From: Corinectria fuckeliana
Taxonomy: Eukaryota; Ascomycota; Sordariomycetes; Hypocreales; Nectriaceae
Assembly: GCA_019137255.1 (NCBI GenBank)
Contig: WPDH01000199.1
Span: 1-64,000, forward strand
Direction: 5' to 3'
Length of the DNA: 64,000 nucleotides
Part shown: piece by piece, positions 46,604 through 57,786 of the stretch
Layout: every line of letters begins with the position of its first letter
How positions within the stretch are numbered: position 1 is the stretch's first letter
Position numbers and translations under genes: made by a program
The notes under the pieces: model-generated
Seen by the model: the letters and a program-made list of their open reading frames with translations, nothing else
What the model was told of the DNA's origin: nothing
Databases searched by the model: none

Positions 46604-49600
46604 CTATAGATGGTAACGCGTTAGTACTAGAAGAGAAGCCACAGAAGATTACTTACGCATCGGCCTGGCAGTAATATGCAATCTGGGAGGCGGGACAAGG
46701 AGCATTGAGCCCCAGTCCCTCAATTGTAGGGTCGGCACTCTTGTCCAAAAGAAGGGAGACCACGTCGGTTGCCGCGAGATCGATTTCATGGGCGCTACGC
46801 CAGGATGGCGAGTTGCGTGTCGCCCAGAAAAGTGGCGTCCATCCGTCGTTGTCCTTGACATCAACATCAATGACCACTCGCTTCGACCGTGCCAGAACCT
46901 CCTCGACAAGGCCAGACTGACCGCTTCCCACAGCGTAGTGTAGAGGAACACGGCCAACAGCGTCTCTGGCGGCAAAGTCAGAGTCAGGGACGTTCAACAG
47001 ATTCAGAACCTCGAGACTGTTATAACATGCCATGTGGACCGGTTTACGACTCCAAGAGTCTTTGACGTCGATGGAAACATGGCGCTCAAGGAGAAGCTGG
47101 ACGATATACGCTGTACTGGTCAAACAGGCCGCGTTGATGGGATATCCATGAAAGCCTGCAGGCCTACTAGGATCTGCCCCCTCCTTCAGAAGCAACTCAA
47201 TCAGGCTCCTCTTCGGGCCGCGTTCGACATGGTCTGCAGGCCCGAGTATTGCTGAGATCAAAGGGGTACCCCAGATACCGTCGCAGTCAAAGTCTATGTT
47301 GAATTTGTGCTTCATCAACATCTGGACCATTTCCACCATCCCTTCCATACATGCAACATGCATCACGGTGCCCATCTGTTGGCGGGGAGTAATGTGAAGC
47401 ACCGATCGCGCGGCCTCCTTGGTCAGCATGTACCTGAAGACTTCGACGTTTCTGCGCTCGGCCGCAACCTGCAGAGGTGTCTCTCCTTTCTTGTTCAACA
47501 CGTCCAACCTTCCGCCGGCGTTGACAAAGAGTCGAACGGATGCCACCGGTGTCGTGCCGGAGATGCAGTGGGCCGGAGTGCTTTTCTAATCACTTGTAAA
47601 CTCCAATTCTGGCCTGAACTCGAGAAGCTTGCGCATCATAGCCACATTGTCCAATCTCATGGCAGAACTGAGAAGTGATTCGTTCTTGTTGTCCTCGTAG
47701 GTGGCATCGGTAGTATTGACGTCTGCCCCAGCCTCCAACATGGCCTCGATCGTTTCAGTGTGACCGTTGTCGACTGCGTTGACCAGTGCATTCCGGATGC
47801 CTCGGAAAGTAAGGTCAAATGCCGTCTTGGACTTGCTGAGAATAACATCGATCGTTGCCCGCTGACCGTTACTGACAGCAAGGTCCAAAGGAGTATGCCA
47901 GCTCTCTGTCAGAATGGCCATGTCTGCGCCGAGGTCCATCAGAAGCTCGACCGTCTCGGGAAACTTGTAAGCCGTATGCGCTGGTGTCCACTTCTCGTAG
48001 TCGGAGAGTGAATTCACGTCGGCCTTTGCCTCTGCAAGCATGCGCACCATGTTGGTACGGCCGTTTTGTGCTGCTGCGAAGATAGGCCACATTTTATCCG
48101 AATCTTGCACATTGGGGTTTGCCCCCTGTCTGAGAAGGTACTCGACCTGGTCTTCACGGTCCCTATCGACAGCAGTTTGCACTGTATGATGTTAGTATCA
48201 TGTAACATTAGCCTATAAAAGTGACGACAAACGTGGTGTGCGTAGCCAACCCTCCTCCGGCATTTCCTTCTTCTCGATGTTGGCTTTGTGATCGACAAGC
48301 AGTTGCATTATATCCAGGCGGCTCCTGAAAACTGACTTATGAAGAGGAGAGCCGGCTCCCCTCTGGTGTCAAGTCTGGATCAGCTCCATTTTCCAGCAGG
48401 AGGCGGCACTGGTCAATGTGCTCCTCGTCAATCGCCCATCCCAGCGCTGTCTCGCCTTTATAATTGGGGATGTTGGGGCGAGTCCATGGCGCAAGAGGAG
48501 TTCGAGGCATTTCCGGTTACCGTGTTCTGCGGCCAGGTTGACGGGATGTTTTTCCGGGCTCTCTTGTAGGTACTCGTGGTAATCCTGATGCTGCAAGAGC
48601 GCTTCGAGGAGTTGGTAGTCTCCCCATTGAACTAGCGATTGCAATGCCACGGAACCACTAGATGACTTTAAGTCTATGGCAGCCCCATGGTCGAGGAGAG
48701 TTGTGGCCGCAAGACGAGAGCCTGCTAAGAACAACGGTGAGATGCCAAGGGAGGATCTTGCGTTCACGTCGGCACCGCCCTCGATTAGTAGCTTGAGGGA
48801 ACTGGCGTGGCCATTCTCCGCTGACAGGTGGAGCGTAGATTTCTCCGTCCGATGCGTGCCCTGTAGAGTGTTGGGGTTTGCCCCGACTGACAGGAGCTTG
48901 GTGATGACGTCGTCCAGCCCCAGAAAGGATGCCTCAAGTAATGGCGCGGCAAGCCAGTGAAAGGGGTCATGGGGCTTCTCTAGATTGGAAGCTTCATCTA
49001 GAGAGTGAAATTTATCCCCCGCCGGCTCAATGCTAGGTCGGTGCCGAGAACTACGCTGAGGGATGTTAAATGGTGGCGGAGGTATAGCATCAGCCAGTTT
49101 TCGAAACACCCCCAGGTTGCCACAAAAGCTCGCTGCCCTGACGGCTTCGTGGAGATGCTCATCTTCGAAATGGAAGCCAGCCGGGTACGACTCCATGATT
49201 GCGTTGACGATATCAAGGTTACCTACCCTAGCAGCCTCGACCAAAGCTTGATCTCGGGCCTTGATATCGCTTTGAGGATTGGCCAAGAGGGACCGTAGGA
49301 TTTCCTGTAGACCGAAATGGGCTGCCACTGGGAGCGGCGTCGAAGTTTCTGGACGGGGCTGCAAGAATGGCGTTGGCGAGGCCCTGTATGCGTCCATCCA
49401 GCGCTGCAACAGAGATTGCTCCTTGAATAACTCATTCATCACGTCATCCGTGGTAGCGGCCTGCTGGTAATATTGGGTCCAGAACTCGATGGCGTAGGGA
49501 ATCTGTTCAGCCCACAACATAGCATCCTCCCCTGTTTCACCGCACAGATAAGTCAGACACGTTTCCAGAACAACTTCATGTCGCTGTTCCTCAGTGCCCA

Positions 49601-52219
49601 TCCGGTACCATGACTCAGTGTTTTCGCTGCTCTCTTGGCTGAGCAGCCAGTCTCGCGTTCCTGGGTGTCTGAAACGGATTTCCCCTTGCTCTATCACGAG
49701 TGGCCCATAAAAGTACCCAAGTACATCAGAGACACGGGACCATGCGTCGTACGCTCGCACTGATCCTCGTCGTGTGCTCTCCCTGTTTTCCCGAGTCCAG
49801 ACCTCATCTGAGATCCGGCAGAACTCGTTCGTCCGCAGAGGCCTCAGGGAGGTGAGTACCCAGGATAGTATTTTCTGGGCCCACACCCTGCAGTTCTCCG
49901 GTGTTTCTGCCAAGACAGTTTCAAAGACCAGCCAGGGCGTTGCGGGCTCATTGAATAATCTGGCGCCCGATTCGAACGGGTTCAGAGCTCTGACTTGAGC
50001 CACTCAATCAGCAACTGGCAGAGAGCCTCATCGAGTTCGCATTGTGAAAGAAGGTCTCTGTTGGCGTCGTGGCGATTGTTCCAAGCAAATTCTGGTCGCT
50101 CTTGAACAAGCAACAAGGCTTCGCGTTCGTAATCATATGACTGAGGCTCGGGAGGCTCATATTCACACGGCGTAACAATATCTGGTGGAAACTGAGAAAG
50201 CTCAGAGGCCACAGTCTCATCCATGTCTGTGCCATTTGTGGTGATGATGACAACCCTGAGATGGCTCTCAGATCGTTCCAGATATGTTCGTAGGCAGGAG
50301 AGAAACCACAGCGCTGATTCGTCGCATTCGTCGAGACATCCAAGAACATAGATAGATACTTTCGTCGAAATTTAAATAGAGGTCAGCACGCAACAGGTGA
50401 TCCTGTCTATCTTGCTTACCCGATTCCTCCCTCAAATACAAAAACTCATAAAAGAGGCCGTGCGGAGTGGTGGCCCCGGAAAGGTGAAGTTGCTCGGCGA
50501 CAGTCTCAATCGTCTCCTCACTATCCTTGAGACGATTGAATAGAAGACGGGCGATGAATGTTTGAAGCATGAAGGAGGCGTTTCTGAAGCGCACATCGTG
50601 GGCGTCAGATTTGAAGTAGAGCAACGGCTGTGATTCTTTACACTCGTTCTCAAGGAAATACCGAACCCTCTGAGATACTCGTGCTGTCGTCGTAGAATTA
50701 AAAGGAGAACATCTTAGATAAATCATTCGGTCATCGCTTGAATTGGTAAATCCTTCGATCTCTGGAAAGGTCTTCATAGGGATTTCGGATTTCATGTAAG
50801 TGTAGACGGGCGACGCTTGTTTAAGCAGCTGATGCAAGGCGGCATGGAGGTGATCAGACAAGCCTCCCGCTAGAGTCTCTATTAGCAGCCAAGTTTATAC
50901 AATCGTGGGAGACTTACTTAACCAGTCCAGGTTCGGTAGTCGAGAGAACTCGTGTTTGGTGCCCGGCTTCTTCGGCTCCCCAACAAGGTGGCGATTCGGT
51001 CTGTCAATCCCAATCCGACGCTCGAATGGATTGGCCATGGTAATTATGAACGCATTAAAGATAGAGTCGTACTCGTGTGGTATTTAGTGAAAGAAGAGTT
51101 AAGAGAGTATTTATGCTGCACGAACCTGAGCCTTGGGGTATACGTTGACGATTAACCTGTGTGGGTCGTGGTGTGTGAATGAAGGCATCATTCACCTCGA
51201 CAATGGCTTGGGAAAGGCTTTTGACAGCCCTCGACAAGTTACCTATGAATTATATCTCTCGCATGGACAGCAGAAGTCGCGAGATTGAGTCCTCCAGCCA
51301 GAATCGCGTCACGTATCTGTGCGGGTAGCCGAAGAAGACCTGGAGGCAGCGTCAGCGGAGCAAACTCGATGACCTATTCAGGGAGTCTTTACGAGAGATC
51401 GTGTGCAATGCAAGGTGTCGCGATATTTACGCTCGCGAAGCGTGGCTAGAACCATGGCCTAGGTCGCAATCAGAACTCGTATAGACCAGACTGCCTCGAA
51501 GTATCTTGCCGCTTTCACAATGGCGCCTCCAATGTCATGGGACAAGAACCAGATTGGCCGTCTCTTCCTCTTTGTCGCTTCAGTCATCATGACGCATAAA
51601 ACGTTGGAAGGGTTGGAGAAGGCAAACCGTAATCTCTGGTCCCCGAAGCTCGAGAATGGCTTCCAACAACGCTTCGGCCTCCTTATAGATACCGTACGAA
51701 GTCCAGGGCGTACCAGACCTGTCTCCTGGATCATAGCCATATAGCATGACTCTTCCAGAGTAGCCGGGCATGCCACTGAATTCGTCGTTGAGCCATGACC
51801 GGTACTGCAGGCCTTGGGGGCGTTTCATCCACGTTGATCGGCTCCCGCTGTGAAGTCCATGAACACCAACTAAGCTGAGTAGCCCAGGTGTTAGTAGGGT
51901 TCGAGACTGAATTGTTCAGTACTTACTTGTAGCTGACGTCTTCGGGCTCTTCATCTCCTGCTATCACTTCCAACCCAAGCCGGTGACGACTGCCAATAGG
52001 GTGAGAATAACGTCTACGAGGTCTTTTGTCGTCGCCGGTTCCTGAATCAGCAGAGCTCGAGAAGGCCGACGATGTCGGTTTGTTCGCCTCTTCAGAGCTC
52101 GTTTCTTCATGGCTCATTTCTTCATCGTTCACCTCTTCGGTGGTGGCAGGGACATCTGCCACCGGAAATTGTGTGTCTTCTGCATTTGGCGCCGTATCTT
52201 CTTTTATCATTGCGGCCAT
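46237..52219 (-). pseudogene. NLR-type gene: HDIGG hydrolase / NACHT-like / ankyrin / ZZ, apparently broken
   Basis: Minus-strand coding signal runs continuously over 6 kb. The acidic N-terminus starts at ATG 52,219. Exon 1 ends at 51,927, and the next begins at 51,874 with an alpha/beta-hydrolase domain: VGVHGLH, GYDPGDRSG, and HDIGG where lipases have GHSxGG. A NACHT-like module follows (exon end 50,918; 50,869-50,420; from 50,358) with Walker B VLGCLDEC but no P-loop GK-S/T. At least ten ankyrin repeats run from 49,330 to 46,660 (intron 48,232-48,182). The last exon, 46,603-46,237, encodes a Cys-rich ZZ-type zinc finger and an acidic tail. Frame breaks lie near 51,590, 51,240, 50,000, 48,478 and 48,355; an in-frame TAG is at 47,586. 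Fungal NLRs of this build sense non-self and trigger cell death. Confidence 0.7.
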
Positions 52220-52504
52220 GCTCTAGGTGGTATCGGCTCAGTCGGTTGAGCTTCAAGGGACGCATCTAGTTTGAAGTACGACGGCACCAAAATGCCAGTT
52301 TGCCTGTCAGGCTCAACTGTGGGATCACGTCTGACATTCTCCGCTCAGCCCAGGCGACAATAAACCGGCCCGACCCACACTGATTCGGCCTAACTGTGCT
52401 GTGAGCGACCATTTCGGGTTGTTGATTGTCTACTTATGTATCCAGAACTTGCGGGCTAGAGGTCCAAGTCTAGACAGAAAGCCCGGTGGCAGTCAATACC
52501 GCTT

Positions 52505-53396
52505 TTATTCAACGATGAAAGGCGCCTCCACAGAGAGTCTAACAGCGCAGAGCTTGTACAAATCGACGCTGGCAAGGCCCTCGGCCCCGAAACTCCTCCT
52601 CTTCTTTGGCCTGTTCCCTGTCAACTTTGGGTTGAAGAGCACGGGGTCGTCGAGAGGCACGCCCGTGAACTTGCTCTCCAGACCGGACACCCAGTCCACA
52701 TCAGCCTCAAGCTCGACCAGGGCATTGAAGGGCTCGCTGTCGTCACGCCGCAAGAGGACGGCGGTTGTGATGGAGTCTGGAACGCCTGACTCGCGTCGTT
52801 TGTTTTCCTGCAGATTCCACACTGCCACAGTTGAGTCACCGCGGTTCTTCCCTTTGCCCAGGTTGATGGCCCCCGAACCGGTCGTAGCGTCTGTCACACC
52901 CCTGCTCACCGTCCTCTCGAATGTTGCTGATCCTCTAGTCTCGAGAAAAGGCACCCCGGAAGCCTCGAGGTTCAGTTGCCCGCCCCGCGTGGTTGACTCG
53001 GCATCTGTGGTGGGCACGATGGTCCATTTCTCCTCAGGCGCGATGGCGTCAACAACAGGCGCAGAGCCGCCGTTTTTACCCAGGAATTCGATCCTGACGC
53101 GAGCCCGCGTGACTCGTCGAGAGTTCTTCTGAGGGTCGAAGCGGAAGCGGAAGACCATCAGCGTCGCTTCATCTCCATCGTCGTCGTAGGTTCCGTGGGT
53201 GACCTCGAGCAGCTCGACTCGGGTATGTATCTTTCCACGTGTGCGCTCAATGACATTTCGCCTCTCCTAGTTCCGAGATGGAGGCATTTTCGGTCCGGAC
53301 TGTGCTATCTTCGCCGCCGATACGAAGATCCCCTAGGGGCTGCTTAAGCACGAGGAGAGGCTCGTCGCTATACTCTTCATTTGGAGAGTCTGCCAT
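52505..53396 (-). CDS. Beta-rich protein of unknown family
   Basis: The ATG at 53,396 starts an acidic N-terminal segment (MADSPNEEYSDEPLLVLKQP). From about 53,265 down to 52,505 a second frame carries the main domain, about 250 residues. It is rich in predicted strands (VFRFRFDP, RARVRIEFLG, WTIVP, STVAVWNLQEN, TAVLLRRDD, VDWVSGLESKF) and ends with SVEAPFIVE. The two frames meet near 53,270, where no GT..AG intron fits; one missing G in GGAGAGG would join them, so a frameshift or assembly error is likely. No catalytic motif, signal peptide or membrane segment seen. It lies between and close to the NLR-type gene (286 bp) and the ankyrin-protease gene, which suggests a related role. Family unknown. 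Confidence 0.6.
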
Positions 53397-53842
53397 TCTT
53401 GAATAATGGCTTTGAAAATGGGTGTAAAAGTCGCTCGAAGTGGCTTCCTTAGCATCATCGCGAGAGAAATGAGAAAAGGGTCTTGGTGCTTTTCTCACTC
53501 AGAGCTTTGCCCAGCCTTCTCTTACGTCAAGTACAGGTACCTAAAGAGTACTTCCACTACCTCGGTTCCCCTCAACAACGCCATCCCGGGTCGGGGAACA
53601 CTTTGCGGCACGGGACGATCCTTCAATCTTCAGCTCGACAAGACAGCCAATTAATTGATGGGTCCTTAGACACAGCCCCTCTGAAGGACATGGGCTGACA
53701 AACGCTGTCAGTGGCCTGCGGCTCAACCTCACTCTCTCGCGTCTCCTCACCTTTCTAGTCTAGCCTTGTCACGCCTCTTCATGACGAGAAAGGTCCTTTT
53801 TTCGCTTCTTTTGAAGGGCGAGACCGATCGCGCGCTACCAAT
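53397..53842. promoter_or_regulatory. Divergent promoter between beta-rich gene and protease gene
   Basis: The 446 bp between two head-to-head starts. It includes a pyrimidine-rich stretch (CTCACTCTCTCGCGTCTCCTCACCTTTC) before the start at 53,843. No frame of its own. Confidence 0.4.
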
Positions 53843-56800
53843 ATGACCTCAGAATTCGTCTACGAGAGCGACATCGACAATGATGAAGAGTTTGCCCTAC
53901 CGGTTTCCGCCACACTAGGTTACCACGACGTAGACCATGTCAAGGCAGGATTCGACCGGGACATTGAGGACACCATCAATCTTTCCCAGAGGCTTCAAGC
54001 CCAGCGTTTAAGAGAAAGAGAGGAGTCCAAAGAAAAGGATAAAACAGACAAGGCAAGAACGGAGGAAGAAAAAGAAAAGGACAAAGCACATGACAAGGAG
54101 AGGGAAAAAGAAAGGGGAAGACAGCTCCTGAGCTTTGTCGACAGCCGGAGAGCTGACTGGACAAAACCACATGGGAAGGGCAAAACTTCCTCCATATGTT
54201 GGCTTACTCCAATTTTAACCGCAAGCCGGCCGCTAGTCTACAGTGGCTCATGTCTCGAGTTATGCTCAGAATGCCTCATCTGATCGGTTTGGTGGACGGA
54301 ACAAAACGCACTCCCCTCACTGTGGCCCTGTACCATGGCAATGAGGCCTTCAGCTATGCGGCTTGCTTCAACCTCAAGCCAGAGACCTACCAGTGCTTCA
54401 AGGAACCGCTCGAGAGGGAGTGTGCGAGCCAGGGCAACGACCATGAGGCTACATGTCTGCACACAGCCTTGACCTGTGTGTTCAGCAAGGAAGATCTGAG
54501 GCAGAAGATTGTCAAAGTCATGTGCAGTTTTGTTCCCGACAAGATGTTTACCACCAAAGACCACAAGGGTCGCACACCGCTCCACTTGGCGGTCGAATAT
54601 GAGCGATGCTGCTAGGGACAAGTCGGCATTGTTGAAGAGTTGCTGCTTCGGGGACAGCAAGCATTGAATATTCCGATCCAGACCAACAAAACATTCTCAG
54701 TCTACCAATACCACGTGTATACTCGGCGACTGTTCGAGGCAAACCCGGCCAGGGCACCACCGGTGCCGGAAGAGCACAAGAGGAAGCAGACTCCGGCTAC
54801 ATGGAAGAACGAGGACGACGGCGAGGCTCGAACCAACTCCAGCGTCAAGAAGTCCGCTCCAAAGTCAGAAAAGACTGGCATGACCAGTATGGGCCCACCG
54901 CCACTACCCAGAGACAGAGACAGAGACAGAGGCGAGCCTCGGGTCGGCATCACCCGTCCGTTTACTCCCGGTCAAGACGTGGCGGCCTCCTCTTTTCGTA
55001 TGATAGGTTCCAACCAAGAGAAGGGGAATGCTTCATACGTGGCAGGTAACTCACAAGAGAGGGCGGCACCCTTACCATCTCCCTCCTTGCATCCCATCGG
55101 CTCCTCCAGGGCCGCGGCCAATGCGTCGGCGCCCAAAAAAGCAGTAGCCAGTTCACTTGCTGCCCAGAAGGATAAGGAGAGGCAGACTGCTGCTGAAGAG
55201 ATTGCCCAACTACTCAAGCATCTTTACTTGCGCACGCAGAGCCCAGAGACTGCGGCTCATTGCCTGAATATACACGGAAAGCTGAGTATGCATCTCCTCT
55301 TCTTCACAGTAACAAGGCTCGCGGAAGGGCTCGCTAACATATCGTACAGGCAAGGAACTATGGTTTGACTTTGGACCGCCCAAGAGGCTCACCAGGGCTG
55401 ACTTTCGTAAACATTTCCGACATTTGCGATTTGACACGATCCTCCAATACGTGGCATTTCCTCTGGTTGAACTAGAGGATCAGAAGCAAATACCCGATCT
55501 GAGATACGCAGGCAGGACGGTAAGAATGATGATCATTCCTTCGCTTTAGGGCTGCTACTAATTCATTCAAGGACATGACTTTCTTCTTTGATTGGCTTCA
55601 GAAACAGCAAGTCACCCGAATTATCAAGGTAGATGCCCCCATGACCCAACATATACCTGCGTGTTGACTCCAGGAATAGGTTATTGTGGACGACCTAGAA
55701 AGTCCATCGCATAGTGACGAGGCTATTGAGAAATCACTGCGGCCTTTCGTAAGCGATTAACCGTCTTCAGCTGCGGGAACAAAACTTATCATTGTTAGAA
55801 CGTTGAGATTCATGACTGGCGAAGATTAGATATTGATTTTGTCTCACTTTCTGAAGTTGGCCAGTGTCTACGTGAAATCACTCTTCATTGGAGCGGAAGA
55901 AACTCAGTATTGAGAGCATGGTCAGAGACAGAGGGACTTGCTCGGATGCCCACACTCAAGGTTATAAACCTGGTCCATTATGAGGTGCTCAGAGTTCTTG
56001 GCTGACAATTTCTGTCACTTTTGCTAACCTTGGCTTCTCATAGGGCCTCGAATCAAGTGGGAGAACACAGGAAAACCTCGACGCCTTTGGAAAGCGCCTT
56101 CATGAGTCGTGGCCCGAGAGCATACCTAAACCTAAAGTGAACCGGCCAAAAACTGGGGGTGGTCGCATGCTACATCGTGGGCATTCAGTCGATACTCCGC
56201 CAGACCGACCAGAACGATCGGTTGATCCCCACAGATGGATGCAGTGCATGGAGAACTTTGCAGAGCATTTCCGTCAGGTTCCAGCTCTCAGAGACGACAT
56301 TTCGGATCCAGACCTGGAGCCGGTCGAGGTGGCCCTCATTGATGATGGTGCTGATATCACGCGCGGTGATCTCGGCGACATGAAGGGGAAGAAATTCCCA
56401 GGCAAGAGCTTCTGCTACTACCAAGAGGACTCCACCCAGCGTGTTTCTCCATACTGACTCGTCCTCTGGTCACGGAACCTTGATGGCGAGACTGATTCAC
56501 AAGATCTGTCCCAGCGCCGTCATCCACGTCATCAAGTTGCAGACGTTTAGCGTCGAAAACTCGGATAAGCTTCAGATTAATGCCGACAGCGCCATCAAGG
56601 CCATCAAATACGCTGCAGAAAGGGGTGCTCACATTATATCAATGTCATGGACAATCAAGCCCCCCGAAGGAGACAAGAAGAAGGAGTTTGACGACGCAAT
56701 ACACAACGCTCTCAGCACCAAGGACGTCCTCATGTTCTGCGCGGCCAGCGACCAAGGCAAATCAGCCGACCTGACGTATCCACACGGGAGCAACCGCACC

Positions 56801-57220
56801 AGTTTCAGAATCGGAGCTGCGAAAGCGACGGGCAGCATGGTTGATACGGTCGGCGATGCGCACGAGCTTGACTTTATCCTCCCCGGTCACCAGGTTGTCA
56901 TGAAGGGCAGCGACGATGTATTCGACAGGGATCTACAAAGATTCGAGGCCCACACAGGCAGCTCGGTTGCAAACGCCCTCGCAGCAGGCCTAGCAGCACT
57001 GGTCATTGAGTGTGTCAGGCTGGGAGTCTTGTACACCAACGAGACGAAGCAGCAAGACCCAACCTTGGCCATCAGGAAGTATGACCTGACCAGGATCCGT
57101 GATCGCAATAATATGAAGAATGCGCTGTTGTCGATCGGAACGAGCCGGAACACGGATAACAAGTACATCGAGGTGTGGGATAAGTTCGATGCTGAGGCAG
57201 AACGAAGGCTCTCGCATTGA
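53843..57220 (+). pseudogene. Ankyrin-subtilisin (S8) fusion gene, frame-disrupted
   Basis: Exons 53843-55285, 55350-55519, 55572-55628, 55680-55748, 55799-55984 and 56044-57220 join with normal introns. A Lys/Glu-rich coiled coil (residues ~40-95) is followed by an ankyrin-like region (MLAYSNFN ... TPLTVALYHGNEAF ... KGRTPLHLAVEYE), a long polar linker, an alpha/beta region and a C-terminal subtilisin domain. The triad is Asp in ALIDDGAD (56,341), His in SGHGT (56,471) and Ser in TGSSVANA (56,963); the oxyanion Asn position reads AASDQG. No signal peptide, so it is intracellular. Breaks: frameshift near 54,185 (one A short in a run), TAG at 54,613 (from CAG), frameshift near 56,452 just before the His motif. 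Unless these are sequence errors, no full protein is made. Divergent from the beta-rich gene. Confidence 0.75.
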
Positions 57221-57786
57221 TCAGCTGGAAAAGATTGCGACCCTGGCAAGGCACTTCCTTAGGAAAGGGCTCAATTATGGGGAGTAGGGCAATAATTATG
57301 TACCGTTTAGGAGAGGACATCGGCCGACACTGAGCGATTAGAGTCGAGTCCTAAGCTTGAGTCTTGGCTAAATACTTATCTAAAGCAAACACCTTATTCC
57401 AAACGTGAAATGTGCAAAATGAACAATCACGCTATGAAAGATACATGGCAAATGCAATACATCACAACTATAGGTGGCCAGCTAATTAGTATACGGAGTT
57501 ACATTTCAAAGACGGTCTTGAAGAAAACAAGGCTTCGGCCCCACAGCCTGCATTGTACCTCGTATTCACTAAGGGTCTTTAGGACTAGTAAGTCTATAAT
57601 TAGTGTGGAACTCATCAGATGACGGTCTAGAGCTTCTTATGGGACGAGAAAATGCTGGGGGCAAATAAGCGTGGAAAAGAAAAGGGGGCCAGTGATTTCA
57701 TAATAAGTAGAGTGCTCTCTGCAAAGTTTTCTTTCTGTCTCGAACTGCGATTGTCACTTTATTAGCAATCAGCAACCTGTTTTACC
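57221..57786. other. Intergenic with GH17 promoter
   Basis: AT-richer DNA between the protease and GH17 genes, with no coding frame. ATAATAAG at about 57,700 followed by CT-rich TTTTCTTTCTGTCTCG is a plausible core promoter for the GH17 gene. Confidence 0.4.

Noticed and set aside
52401..53132. 243-codon plus-strand frame
   Set aside because: Antisense to the beta-rich gene, with Ser/Arg-rich composition typical of a mirror frame.
54702..55217. Minus-strand frames opposite the linker of the ankyrin-protease gene
   Set aside because: They mirror a low-complexity Arg/Asp/Ser-rich coding stretch and have no independent support.
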